Below are positions 1-9,486 of a stretch of DNA of 64,000 nucleotides, piece by piece. The DNA is from Streptomyces sp. NBC_01775. GTDB lineage: Bacteria > Actinomycetota > Actinomycetes > Streptomycetales > Streptomycetaceae. Location of the stretch: NCBI RefSeq assembly GCF_035917675.1, contig NZ_CP109104.1, forward strand, positions 1,860,001 to 1,924,000, in the 5' to 3' direction. A program made the translations under genes and the position numbers. The stretch's first letter is position 1; the number at the start of each line of letters is the position of its first letter. The notes under the pieces are model-generated. The model saw nothing but the letters and a program-made list of their open reading frames with translations. It did not search any database and had not been told where the DNA came from.

Positions 1-47
1 GAACCGGGGCGCGTCGGCTGAGGCGGGCTTCTGAGGTCGGTCTGCCG

Positions 48-2765
48 TCATGAGTGCGCTTCCTCCTTCTCGTCGTCACCGGTGATGGGCGGTAGCTCGG
101 TGACGCAGCGGAAGCCGACGGCGTTGCTGGCTCGGGAGCGGCGGAACAGACCCTTGGCACTGGCTTGAACGGCGCGCAGTGGGTTGTCGAATGCGCCGCC
201 GCAAATGACGGCTTCGTCTGGGTCGTTGACGCTGGTGGAGGTCCATTCCCAGGCGTTGCCGACCATGTCGGCGATGCCGTAGGGAGAGCGGTTTGCGGGG
301 CGGGCGTCGACCGGGGTGACCCAGGCGTGGCCCAGGCCCTCGCGGTCGAATTCTTGCTTGCATGCCTGGTAGGTGACCAGGGGGCGGCCGGCCCAGGCGT
401 CGGCGCAGTTCACCGCTTGGAGGTCTGGGGTGTCTCCCCAGGGGAAGAGGCGGCCGTCGGTGCCGCGGGCGGCGGCTTCCCATTCCAGTGAGGTGGGCAG
501 GCGCTTGCCTTCGAAAGCGGCGAAGGCGTACGCGGCCCACCAGCTGACGCAGATGGCCGGGTGGTCGTCGTAGCGGGGGTCGTCGTAGTACTCCGGGGCA
601 CGCAGCCGCTCGGCCCATGGGGCGTGCGTGGTGCCGGGCGGCTGGTCGGGGTGGTCCCAGGGTGAGGTTCCGTCGGGGCGCAGAGCTTGGAGGAAGGGGC
701 GGTAGCGGGCGACGGTGACCGGGTGGCGGTCGAATCGGACCGGCTGGTGGACGCGGCGGAGCAGCAGTCGTTCGGCTGGGCCGACGAGGTGAACGCCGGG
801 GTGGAGCACGCAGTCCTCGGCCGGGCCGGGATGTGGAGTGTCGGTGGGGTGGGCGGCGAGAAAGGCGCGGACTTGTTCGGTCAAGTAGGGGGTGCCGGGC
901 AGGTCGGCCGCCTGCTCGCGGCCGTCTGACGTGCTGAGGTAACGGGCGGCAAGTAGCTCCTGGTACGCGGAGTGGATGAAGGCCAGTTCCTGGGGGCCGG
1001 CCGGCCGGAACAGCGGGGCCAGACGGAATGCCTCGGGCGTAATGCGGCCTCCGTCGAAGGCTTGCGGTCCGAGCGCGTTGTGCAGTTCGAGCAGAGGGAA
1101 GACCGTGCGGTCTTCCAGGAAGGCCCGGCCGCAGGTATCAGCGAGGGCTGGGGCGAGTTGCGGCAGTCCGGCGCTGGCGAGGACGTGGTCGATGTGGGTG
1201 CCGATGAGCTCAGCGACCGTGAGGGTCCCCGCCATGTTCAGGGCGGTCTGGAGGTGTCGTGCCAGCGGCGTGGAGGGAGCGGCGGCGGCGTCACCCGGGG
1301 TGGGTTCGCTGTCGGTTGGGGCGTCGGTCAGGCGCAGCATGCTGAAGCGGGGAACGCGTTGGGGGTCCACGCCGTTGGCGTACATCTGCTCGACCAGTTG
1401 CTCGGATACCGCGCTTGAGCAGTCGAGAAGTCGCCGGATCTGCGGGGAATCTGCGAGGAAGGAGACCCGGGAGCTGAGTACGACACAGGACTCGGCGGAC
1501 AACACCGATGCCAGGTCTGCGAAAAGGCGCAGGAACCCCTCGGGGCTGGGTTCGTCGACGGCCTCGTCGACAGCATCCAGGACACACAGCGCCGAGCCGG
1601 AGCGGATCAGGAACAAGAACAGGTCGAAGGCGCGTGCGCGTTCACCCGGCATGCAGGGCGCCAGGATACGGGCCACGTATTCGGCGAAGGTCTCATCCTT
1701 GGGCTTCAGACTGAGGTCGAAGTAGAAGCGGAAGCGGCGCGCCGTAGCGGGGGTGTCGTTGACCAGGGAGCGCAACAGGGTGCTTTTACCGCTTCCGGGC
1801 TTGCCGATGACCAGGACGTTGGCCGACTCCTGCATGAGCCGGGTCAGGAGTGGTGCGGCGTCTTCCACCTCGGTGATGCGGGATTCGCCGGTGTGCGGGT
1901 CGCTGGTGAGCAGTGCGCCGGGCAAGGGCAGGCACTCGCTCGGCATCTCCGGCGTGGCAGTGGCGCAGGAGACCAGGTGGGTCTGAAGGTCGACAATGGT
2001 GTCGATGAAGCCTTCATAGCCCACGATTCGGTAATCCTGCCCCAGCAGCGGGCGGACCTGGTCCACCGCGTCGTCGAGGATGACGAACCGGGTGAGCTTG
2101 GGCAGCCGGGTCTTCAGCAGCTCGCCGCCGGTGGTCTCCAGCACGTTGCGCAGCTCGGCAGCGTCCTTGGACAGCAGGAGTTCGACGTACTCCAGGCGAA
2201 CGCCGGACTCGCGGCAGAACAGCTGATAGACGGTCTCCGTCGAGAGGACGAAGCGCTTGGAGACCCGATACCCCAGCGTCAGGTAGAGGCCGGCGAGGAA
2301 CTCCACTCGGCGCGCAACCTCGGGTTGCATCCGCGGGTCGTCCCCAGTTAGGGCCGGACTGGCGGTGCTGGTGAACCAGGCCAGCACATCGACCAGGCGG
2401 CGCACGGCGAGCAAGCCGTCTTCCTCCGCGATCTCATAGCCGTCGTGCGTGGAGCGGTTGCGCAGGCGCTGGATGTCGGTGAGCGCGTTGAGGACCGTTG
2501 TGCTGCGAATGTGCGGACGGCAGCCCTTGATCAGCTCGCTGAGCATGCGACCGGACGGGTCGCCGGCCACCTCATGGTGCCGCCACAGCTGCTTCAGCAG
2601 TTTCTCGGTGATCTTGCCGACCAGAGCGATGGCATTCTCGGGATAGCCATCGTCCAGCGACCGTAACGGGCGCTCCAGATCAATCCCGAGGCGCTCCGCG
2701 ACCCGGGAGTGATCGTCCAGCTCGTGCCGTAACCGGCGCAGACGCTCGTCCACCGGAGCGGTCAC
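48..2765 (-). CDS. HEPN-NACHT-FGE multidomain NTPase, putative NLR-like defence protein
   Basis: 905 aa. Residues about 40-130 form an alpha-helical region with an R-N-x3-H motif (R102 to H107), the signature of HEPN ribonucleases. Residues 150-290 match nothing I recognise. A NACHT-type P-loop GKPGSGKS lies at 321-328, and a Walker B-like LCVLDAVDE at 393-401 ends in acidic residues. Residues about 655-895 are an FGE-sulfatase (SUMF1/EgtB-like) domain, with PVRFDRHPVTVARYRPF, FEGKRLPTSLEWEAAARG, GNAWEWTS and VGFRC. In NACHT proteins the C-terminal module usually senses and the N-terminal module kills, so I infer FGE as sensor and HEPN as RNase effector. The start overlaps the upstream methyltransferase stop by 4 nt (ATGA), so the two are translationally coupled. 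Alternative: a regulatory ATPase unrelated to defence. Confidence 0.85.
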   Translation of the reverse strand: MTAPVDERLRRLRHELDDHSRVAERLGIDLERPLRSLDDGYPENAIALVGKITEKLLKQLWRHHEVAGDPSGRMLSELIKGCRPHIRSTTVLNALTDIQRLRNRSTHDGYEIAEEDGLLAVRRLVDVLAWFTSTASPALTGDDPRMQPEVARRVEFLAGLYLTLGYRVSKRFVLSTETVYQLFCRESGVRLEYVELLLSKDAAELRNVLETTGGELLKTRLPKLTRFVILDDAVDQVRPLLGQDYRIVGYEGFIDTIVDLQTHLVSCATATPEMPSECLPLPGALLTSDPHTGESRITEVEDAAPLLTRLMQESANVLVIGKPGSGKSTLLRSLVNDTPATARRFRFYFDLSLKPKDETFAEYVARILAPCMPGERARAFDLFLFLIRSGSALCVLDAVDEAVDEPSPEGFLRLFADLASVLSAESCVVLSSRVSFLADSPQIRRLLDCSSAVSEQLVEQMYANGVDPQRVPRFSMLRLTDAPTDSEPTPGDAAAAPSTPLARHLQTALNMAGTLTVAELIGTHIDHVLASAGLPQLAPALADTCGRAFLEDRTVFPLLELHNALGPQAFDGGRITPEAFRLAPLFRPAGPQELAFIHSAYQELLAARYLSTSDGREQAADLPGTPYLTEQVRAFLAAHPTDTPHPGPAEDCVLHPGVHLVGPAERLLLRRVHQPVRFDRHPVTVARYRPFLQALRPDGTSPWDHPDQPPGTTHAPWAERLRAPEYYDDPRYDDHPAICVSWWAAYAFAAFEGKRLPTSLEWEAAARGTDGRLFPWGDTPDLQAVNCADAWAGRPLVTYQACKQEFDREGLGHAWVTPVDARPANRSPYGIADMVGNAWEWTSTSVNDPDEAVICGGAFDNPLRAVQASAKGLFRRSRASNAVGFRCVTELPPITGDDEKEEAHS

Positions 2766-3583
2766 CGCGCACCCCCGCCCGGGGTGGTGGTGTCAGAGGA
2801 ATCCTCACGGACACCAAGGACGAACGCGAATCGGTCGGGGAAGACAAGCTCTGGTTCCGGATGGCGGGCTCGGATCTCCTCGATCCCGGTGTCGAGCTCC
2901 TCATCGCTGAAGGTCGACAGCACGGACATGTACCGGGCCCTGACCATGGCCAAGTAACGCTCCTTGTCCAGCCGCAGCTCATGCTCCACGAAGGTCAGCT
3001 CGGCCCGGAGCCCCGCATCGGTCAGGTGCTGGGCGATGCCAGCGGGGTCGGGCTGGCGCTCTTCATATCGCTTGAGGGCTTCGGCGAAGAGTGGGTAGGC
3101 GATGGTGGTTGGCAACATCGCCACCAAGAGCCGCCCACCGGGCGCCAACAGCCGGGCCAGGCCGCCGAGGGTGGCGGCGGGATCGGTGACGTGGTGCACT
3201 GACTCCTTCAGCCACATCGCATCCAGTTGCTCATAGGGCAAGGTCACCGTCTGGTTGGCGATCTCCTCAGCCGAGGCCCCAAGCGGTGAGAGAGCAGGAG
3301 ATGAGGGAAGCTGATCGAGCATCGCCGTTGAAGGGTCCACACACAGCAGCGGGCGATGTGGGTGAAGAACCTCAGCGATTTTTCTGGCAAACAGGCCAGT
3401 ACCGCAGCCGATGTCCGCCATACGGTCGTCCGCCGACAACTCCAGCGCCGAGGCGATCTGCTCGGACATCCACCGGATGAAGGCCGGACTATACGCCCAG
3501 TTGTCGTCGTACGCGCTGGCGAGATTTTGGTAGTGCTCCCCCATGTCACGCCGCACCGACGCCTCCTGACCCATTCTGATCAC
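2762..3583 (-). CDS. class I SAM-dependent methyltransferase, coupled to HEPN-NACHT-FGE gene
   Basis: 273 aa from a GTG start; in-frame ATGs at 3574 and 3544 are possible alternatives, none with an ideal ribosome binding site. Motif I is visible as ADIGCGTGLFARKI near residues 56-69, followed by the acidic CVDPS loop and the SVHH and LLAPGGRLLV segments of UbiE/Methyltransf_11 enzymes. The substrate cannot be deduced. It is the first gene of a two-gene operon with the NACHT protein (4-nt overlap), so it may modify that protein, its target or a small-molecule ligand; this is inference. Confidence 0.85.
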   Translation of the reverse strand: MIRMGQEASVRRDMGEHYQNLASAYDDNWAYSPAFIRWMSEQIASALELSADDRMADIGCGTGLFARKIAEVLHPHRPLLCVDPSTAMLDQLPSSPALSPLGASAEEIANQTVTLPYEQLDAMWLKESVHHVTDPAATLGGLARLLAPGGRLLVAMLPTTIAYPLFAEALKRYEERQPDPAGIAQHLTDAGLRAELTFVEHELRLDKERYLAMVRARYMSVLSTFSDEELDTGIEEIRARHPEPELVFPDRFAFVLGVREDSSDTTTPGGGAR

Positions 3584-4086
3584 TCACGCTGCCCCGACTT
3601 GCCAGACTACCCAAATGAGCACACCCAGCAACTGGGGCGTATGCCGAGCCGATGGCGTCAGCCGACCAGCGCTGACGCCATCCGGGGGCTCATGGCTACA
3701 TCGCTCCGGCGCTGCTGGCTGTCGACTCGTGCTGGCCCCTTGGAAGCGATCCGCGAACGGATCCCCGCCCGGATTCTCCCGCGCCAGCAGGACGACACCT
3801 CCTCCGGCTATGCGAGCACCTTGGTGTATGCGACGACGTGGGGCAGGAGACCGATACGGCTTTCTGCTGGAACCGGTGGCGCCCCCGTCAATAAGCGCAG
3901 GCTCCACTCACCGTCAACGATGCACCCCTGTATCCCACTATGGGTCATAGCGTGCCCGTGAGAGCAGCGCCCCGCCCTGTTACCAGAGTGAGGGCCTGGC
4001 TACACTCAGGCACTTCGGCGCACTGGGGTTCGAGTGCAATCTGGGCCGTGTGGCGTCGCCGTCCCCCCACTCTGGAGTTGCGCACG
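3584..4086. other. intergenic region between divergent transcripts
   Basis: About 500 bp without a convincing gene. Open frames of roughly 100 codons exist on both strands but match no family I know and have no good ribosome binding site. A TACACT at 4001-4006 could be the -10 of the downstream lipoprotein gene, with only a weak -35. The leftward methyltransferase promoter should also lie here. Confidence 0.4.
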
Positions 4087-4467
4087 ATGAGCAAGCGAAC
4101 GTTCCGTAATGCCTCGTTCGTTGCGATAGTCGCCGCCACCTCGCTCGGTCTGACAGCCTGCGGCAGCGACGAGAGCGGCGGCAAGAGCCAGAAGGCGGAC
4201 CCGCGCACCTGCACGTACGACCTGACCAAGGCCGAGGGCGGTTACGAGGTCGATTCCCAGGGCACCGACTGCAACATCACCTATCAGCGCACCTCCGGCA
4301 AAGGACGCAGCTATCCCTTCAAGGCATCACTCGTATGGGACGTGACTTGGACCGACACCGCCGGACCTGACGGGCCCCCGATGCGCGATCCCGCCCTCGC
4401 CGACAGCCAGTCCACATTCGAACAAGACGTCACCGTCGAGGAAATCCAGTCCATCGTCCGCGACTGA
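4087..4467 (+). CDS. small secreted lipoprotein, unknown function
   Basis: 126 aa from the ATG at 4087, preceded by GGAG at a normal distance; the frame stays open upstream but that part does not look coding. The N-terminus has a basic MSKR segment, a hydrophobic stretch and the lipobox LTAC with the acylated Cys at residue 25, then a Gly/Ser-rich linker. The mature part is about 100 aa, has two further Cys residues and no recognised domain. It lies 17 bp before the WXG100-like gene of the RHS toxin operon, so it may be an envelope accessory of that system, though similar lipoproteins occur alone. Confidence 0.75.
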   Translation: MSKRTFRNASFVAIVAATSLGLTACGSDESGGKSQKADPRTCTYDLTKAEGGYEVDSQGTDCNITYQRTSGKGRSYPFKASLVWDVTWTDTAGPDGPPMRDPALADSQSTFEQDVTVEEIQSIVRD

Positions 4468-4484
4468 CCATCGCACGAGGTTTC

Positions 4485-4931
4485 ATGTCTCACCCCGAAC
4501 AGCCCCCGTCCACGCACATGCAGTTGAACCACGCGACCACATCCGACTACGGGCCCGGTGCGGGCAAGGGTGGGAAAGTACTGGGGATCGCGGTTCCGGA
4601 ATTGAAGCTGGCGGCGCCAGTCTTCAGCAAGCAGAGCCGGAAGCTGAGCCGGGCGCTGACCACGTTGATCACCACACTGGACGGATTGGGCACTCCGTGG
4701 GGGGACGACCCCTCGGGTAAGAACTTCGCGGAAAAGTACGAGCCGAGCCAGCGCTCCATCGAGAGAGCCACGGGGGTGCTGGTGCTTGGGCTGGTGAGCA
4801 TCCACGAGGCACTCGATGACATGAAGGACGGGCACCTCGACAACGACGACCTGGTCGAGGGAATGTTCACCAAGATCCCCCGCGAGCACGGAGAGGCTGG
4901 CAAGGCCGGCAAGGATGGTGGCGGCGCGTGA
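4485..4931 (+). CDS. WXG100-like protein, partner of RHS toxin
   Basis: 148 aa. The central part is predicted helical (SRKLSRALTTLITTLDGLG) and holds PWGDDPSGKNFAEKYEP, the W-G turn typical of WXG100/ESX-like proteins encoded next to actinobacterial polymorphic toxins. Its stop overlaps the start of the RHS gene by four bases (GTGA), a strong sign that the two are made together. The likely role is a chaperone or co-secreted partner for type VII (ESX-like) export. No secretion apparatus is encoded in the window. Confidence 0.7.
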   Translation: MSHPEQPPSTHMQLNHATTSDYGPGAGKGGKVLGIAVPELKLAAPVFSKQSRKLSRALTTLITTLDGLGTPWGDDPSGKNFAEKYEPSQRSIERATGVLVLGLVSIHEALDDMKDGHLDNDDLVEGMFTKIPREHGEAGKAGKDGGGA

Positions 4932-7900
4932 GCGTGGTGGAGAAGGCCTGGGAAATCCTGGAAGGGATGGGCCTGATCTGGCCGGACGCCGACGAGGGCA
5001 AACTGCGGGACGCGGCGCGCGCGTGGCGGGCCTTTGCGAAGGACGTCGAGGAGGTGCGGGGGGACACCAACAACTCGGCTCACCGGATCATGGAGGCCAA
5101 CAGCGGCGAGGCCATCGATGTCTTCGAGAAGTTCTGGTCCCGCTATGTCGGCAGGGGAGAGAAGGGCTGGCTGCGCGACCTGCCCGAATCGGCCCAGGAC
5201 ATGGCAAAGGCGCTGGATGAACTCGCGGATGACGTCGACAGCACGAAGAAGCAGATCCGCAGCGAGATCGTGGGCAGTGCGGCACTGATCGCGGCCGGGG
5301 TGGTATTGACCGGTCCCACCTACGGGGTATCCGATCTGGCGGCCGGCGCGGCGGCGACCAGGATCGTCACCCTCAGCATCGAGAAGTCCACGTCCCTGGC
5401 GACCCGTGCGGGCGCGATCTTCACCCGTGTCGCACGGGGTGCCGTGTTCGCCGGGGTCGGCAGCGTCGCGATGGACCTGGCCGTGGCCCAGCCGGCGCGG
5501 ATCATGGCCGGGCAGCGGGATGGGTTCAGCCTGGAGGAGGTCAGCAACGCCGCGAAGTACGGCACGCTGTTCGGCGGGATTTTGGGCCCGTTCACTCCAG
5601 GAACGGGTGAAGGGCCGGGGGCTAGAACGCCGCCGATGAAGCGCCCGCCCTCGCTGCGCGAGAAGCTCATCCCGGGCAAGTCCTCGCGGCCGACCAGCAA
5701 GGTGCCGGGGACGGGGGAACCGGTCGACGTCGCCACCGGTGCGATGTACATGGAGCAGACCGACCTGGAACTGCCCGCCTCGCTGCCGCTGCACTTCACC
5801 CGTACCTACGTGTCCTCTTACCGGGCCGGGGTGTGTTTCGGCCCGAACTGGTCCTCCATCCTGGATGAACAGGTCCAACTCGACCAGCAGGGGGTGGTGT
5901 TCGCGGCGGCCGACGGAATGCGGCTGGTCTACCCGATCCCCGAGCCCGGCCTACCGGTGCTTCCGGACAAGGGCCCGCGCTGGCCGCTGGAATGGGACGG
6001 CAAGCCGGACGGCGTACTGACGGTCACAGACCCGGACAGCGGAGTGATCCGCGCGTTCACCCACCCCGGCCCCACCCAGGACGAGGCGACCGTACGGCTG
6101 CCGCTGGAGTCCTGGCAGGACCGCAACGGCGCCCGCATCGAGGTGGACCGCGACGCAGACGGGGTACCTACCGCAGTGCGCCACTCCGGCGGCTACCACC
6201 TCGCCGTCGAGACCCAGGACCAGCATGTCACGGCGCTGCGGCTGCTGGACGAGGCGCCTTCGGCATACGACTCGCCCGAGGGAGCGGCGCAGCCCGCGCC
6301 CAGCACGCTGGTGATGCGCTATGGCTACGACGAGGCAGGCAACCTGGCCGAGGTGGTCAACTCCAGTGGGAAGGCATGGCGTTTCGCCTACGACGGTGAA
6401 GGCCGCATGCTCTCGTGGACCGACCGCAACGGGGTGTGGTGCCGCTTCACCTATGACGACGCGGGCCGCACGATCCGCACGGCGGGCACCGAGGGCATCT
6501 ACAACGACACCTTCACCTACGACGAGGACGCCCGCACCACCACCTACACCGACGCACTCGGGCACCGCACCGTCTTCCGCTACAACGACGACGGCCAGGT
6601 GGTGGCCGAGACCGACCCGCTCGGCAACACCACGCACACCGAGTGGGACGCGCGAGGCCACGACCGCATTTCCCATACGGACAAGCTCGGCCGCACCACG
6701 CGCTACACCTACGACGAGGACGGCAACCTGACCGAGGTATTGCTGCCGGACGGGTCACGCGCGTCCGCGACGTACAACGCGCTGCGTCAGCCGGTCACCG
6801 TGACGGACCCGGGTGGCGCGCGTTGGCTCCGCTCCTGGGACGACCTGGGCAACCTCACACGCTCGGTGGACCCGACGGGGGCGGTCACCCGCTACGCGTA
6901 CGACACACACGGGCATCTGGCCACCGTGACGGACGCGCTGGGACACACCCGCGAGATCACTCCCAACGCGGCGGGACTTCCGGCCACCGTGACGGACACG
7001 CTGGGACACACCACCCGCATCGAGCGCGACGCATTCGGCCGCATCACCGCGATCACCGATCCCCTGGGCCACGTCACGCGCATGTGCTGGACGGTCGAAG
7101 GTAAACCGCGCTGGCGCAAGGACCCCATGGGCGGCCAGGAATCGTGGACCTGGGACGACGAGGGGAACCTTCTTAAGCACACCGATCCCGCCGGTCACAC
7201 CACGTCCCACACCCCGGGCCCCTGGGTTGTGACGGCTGCCCGCACCGACGCGGACGGCGCCGCCTACACCTTCGCCTACGACACCACGCTCCGTCTCACC
7301 CGTGTGACCAACCCCCAGGGCCTGCACTGGGATTACACCTATGATGCGGCCGGACGCCTCATATCCGAAACGGACTTCAACGGCGCCAGGCTGACCTACG
7401 CACACGACTCGGCTGGCCAGTTGACGGCCCGTACCAACGCGGCAGGCCAGACCGTTCGCTACACCCGCGATGTGCTCGGCCGCGTGACCGAGAAGCACGA
7501 CGAGGACGCGGCCACGGTGACAACGTTCGCCTACGACGCAGCGGGCGAACTGATCCGGGCGAGCAGTCCGGACGCGGAGATGGCAGTCGAGCGCGACGCG
7601 TTCGGCCGCGTGCTGACTGAGACAATCAACGGCCGCACCATCTCGTACACCTACGATGCCCTGGGCCGCTGCACCGAGCGCGTCACCCCTTCCGGCCTCG
7701 CCTCTACATGGACCTACGATGCCGAAGGCCAGCCCCTGGAGCTGGCCACCGACCACGGCACTCTGGCCTTCGCCTACGACGCGGCAGGCCGCGAGACCGA
7801 ATGTCGTACAGGCGACGTCACCCTGGCCCAGCACTGGGACCAGGCCAGCCGCCTCACCACCCAGGCGGCGACAGCAGGCTCCACGCTTCTTCAACACCGC

Positions 7901-9190
7901 AAGTACACCTACCGCCCCGACGGCTACCTCACCGAGATCCGCGAACTCACCACGGGCACCCGCCGGTTCGACCTCGACTCGCTCGGAAAAGTCACCGCCG
8001 TCCATGCCCATGGATGGCGCGAGACCTACGCCTACGACCCGGCCGGCAACCAAACCACCGCCGAGGCCCCCGGCCACCCTGCCACCGGAGAACGCCGCAT
8101 CGAAGGCACCCTCCTCCACAGCGCGGGACGCACTACCTACACACACGACGAAGCAGGCCGCCGAATCGCCAAGACGAGCCGACTGCTCAACGGCGAGAAA
8201 AAGACCTGGACCTACACCTGGGATGCCGACGATCGCCTCACCCAGGTGACCACCCCGAACGCCGAGACCTGGACGTACGCCTACGACCCGCTAGGCCGCC
8301 GCATCAACAAGACCGCCCCAGATGGTCAAAGGATCCACTTCACCTGGGACGGTACTCGCCTGGCCGAACAAACCACGCACGACGGCGTGACAACCACCTG
8401 GGACTACGCCCAGGGCACCCATCGTCCCCTCACCCAGACCGACCACACGCCACTGTCCCGGAAACCGGGCGAGTCCCTCCTCGCCAAACTCACCGGCCCC
8501 ACTGCCAGCCACCCTCGTTTCCACGCCGTCCTCACCGACCTCACCGGCACCCCCACCGAACTGATCGCCCCGGACGGCCATATCGGCTGGCAACACCGCA
8601 CCACCCTCTGGGGCACCCAGCTCCCAGGACCACCCACCCAACGGGCAGAGATCACCTGCCCCCTCCGCTTCCCCGGCCAATACGCCGACCCTGAAACCGG
8701 CCTGCACTACAACCACTTCCGCTACTACGACCCCGAAACCGCCCGCTACCTCACCCCGGACCCCCTCGGACTCACTCCGGCTCCCAACCACCACGCGTAT
8801 GTCCACAACCCACTGGCATGGACCGACCCACTGGGGCTTTCGCCTAGCGGAAGCGATGGACGGAAGGTGGGCGACGACGGCACGTCACCCCGCACCCCAA
8901 CTGGCCGCAGGGGTACTCAGTTCGACGTCGCCCTCCCGAACGGCAGGACTGCCAGCAACTCTCCCGGCACGATCAACGGGCGGGACTACAGCGGCCATGC
9001 CTTTGATCGGATGCAGAAGCAGGGGATAATGCCCAGTGTCGTCGAGCACGCAATCACACCCAACAACATGGTCATCGGAAAACGCGCAGGAACTACCGCC
9101 TACCATGACCAACTAAACAACTTGACCATAATCACCGATTCGACCACAGGGCGCGTAATAACCGCCGACTATGGCATCATAAGACAGTGA
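4928..9190 (+). CDS. RHS-repeat polymorphic toxin with WXG-like head and DUF4258-like C-terminal domain
   Basis: 1420 aa, GTG start overlapping the previous stop. Residues 1-210 are helical with WPDADEGKLRDAARAW, a WXG100-type export head. A DUF6531-like segment starts near 263 (GEPVDVATGAM). Residues about 300-1250 are YD/RHS repeats (many xxYDxxGxL units). The RHS core ends with FRYYDPETARYLTPDPLGL and then PLAWTDPLGL, which fits the PxxxxDPxGL self-cleavage consensus. The variable tail (about 1305-1420) carries HAFDRMQKQGI and VVEHAI, like DUF4258 proteins, and is the presumed toxin, with H1357 and R1361 as candidate active residues. The DNA of the tail is AT-richer than the repeat body, typical of module exchange. 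Expected role: contact-dependent killing of competitors. Confidence 0.9.
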   Translation: MSVVEKAWEILEGMGLIWPDADEGKLRDAARAWRAFAKDVEEVRGDTNNSAHRIMEANSGEAIDVFEKFWSRYVGRGEKGWLRDLPESAQDMAKALDELADDVDSTKKQIRSEIVGSAALIAAGVVLTGPTYGVSDLAAGAAATRIVTLSIEKSTSLATRAGAIFTRVARGAVFAGVGSVAMDLAVAQPARIMAGQRDGFSLEEVSNAAKYGTLFGGILGPFTPGTGEGPGARTPPMKRPPSLREKLIPGKSSRPTSKVPGTGEPVDVATGAMYMEQTDLELPASLPLHFTRTYVSSYRAGVCFGPNWSSILDEQVQLDQQGVVFAAADGMRLVYPIPEPGLPVLPDKGPRWPLEWDGKPDGVLTVTDPDSGVIRAFTHPGPTQDEATVRLPLESWQDRNGARIEVDRDADGVPTAVRHSGGYHLAVETQDQHVTALRLLDEAPSAYDSPEGAAQPAPSTLVMRYGYDEAGNLAEVVNSSGKAWRFAYDGEGRMLSWTDRNGVWCRFTYDDAGRTIRTAGTEGIYNDTFTYDEDARTTTYTDALGHRTVFRYNDDGQVVAETDPLGNTTHTEWDARGHDRISHTDKLGRTTRYTYDEDGNLTEVLLPDGSRASATYNALRQPVTVTDPGGARWLRSWDDLGNLTRSVDPTGAVTRYAYDTHGHLATVTDALGHTREITPNAAGLPATVTDTLGHTTRIERDAFGRITAITDPLGHVTRMCWTVEGKPRWRKDPMGGQESWTWDDEGNLLKHTDPAGHTTSHTPGPWVVTAARTDADGAAYTFAYDTTLRLTRVTNPQGLHWDYTYDAAGRLISETDFNGARLTYAHDSAGQLTARTNAAGQTVRYTRDVLGRVTEKHDEDAATVTTFAYDAAGELIRASSPDAEMAVERDAFGRVLTETINGRTISYTYDALGRCTERVTPSGLASTWTYDAEGQPLELATDHGTLAFAYDAAGRETECRTGDVTLAQHWDQASRLTTQAATAGSTLLQHRKYTYRPDGYLTEIRELTTGTRRFDLDSLGKVTAVHAHGWRETYAYDPAGNQTTAEAPGHPATGERRIEGTLLHSAGRTTYTHDEAGRRIAKTSRLLNGEKKTWTYTWDADDRLTQVTTPNAETWTYAYDPLGRRINKTAPDGQRIHFTWDGTRLAEQTTHDGVTTTWDYAQGTHRPLTQTDHTPLSRKPGESLLAKLTGPTASHPRFHAVLTDLTGTPTELIAPDGHIGWQHRTTLWGTQLPGPPTQRAEITCPLRFPGQYADPETGLHYNHFRYYDPETARYLTPDPLGLTPAPNHHAYVHNPLAWTDPLGLSPSGSDGRKVGDDGTSPRTPTGRRGTQFDVALPNGRTASNSPGTINGRDYSGHAFDRMQKQGIMPSVVEHAITPNNMVIGKRAGTTAYHDQLNNLTIITDSTTGRVITADYGIIRQ

Positions 9191-9480
9191 AGGAACTTAT
9201 GGAAGACAAAGAGTATGCGGAAATGCTCAGGAGGTCCATTAAAGCCTACAGAGAGGGAAGTATGCCCCTGGGGAGACTAGTTGGAGATGTGGAGTCGATT
9301 GCAGATTCCATGTCCGACTCTGAGGGTCGCGAGAAGATTCGAAGCGAATGGTGGACTCTGGAACAAGTATATGCGGTTGAAATTCTAGACCGGGAGGCGG
9401 GAGAACTTCCCGAATCTGCCATCAATCAAGTGACCGATGCGCTGCAACGGCTTGACGAAATCGCCACTTCGTTGGGATGA
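9187..9480 (+). CDS. putative immunity protein for the RHS toxin
   Basis: 97 aa from a GTG overlapping the toxin stop by 4 nt; an ATG at 9199 preceded by AAGGA is an equally good start and would give 93 aa. The protein is small, acidic and apparently all-helical. Base composition is clearly lower in GC than the surrounding genes and matches the toxin tail, so the two were probably acquired as a unit. I do not recognise a named immunity family. The immunity assignment rests on position, size and coupling. Confidence 0.7.
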   Translation: MKELMEDKEYAEMLRRSIKAYREGSMPLGRLVGDVESIADSMSDSEGREKIRSEWWTLEQVYAVEILDREAGELPESAINQVTDALQRLDEIATSLG

Positions 9481-9486
9481 CCGTGC

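Noticed and set aside
48..2765. diversity-generating retroelement linked to the FGE domain
   Set aside because: No reverse transcriptase and no template/variable repeat pair visible within the window.
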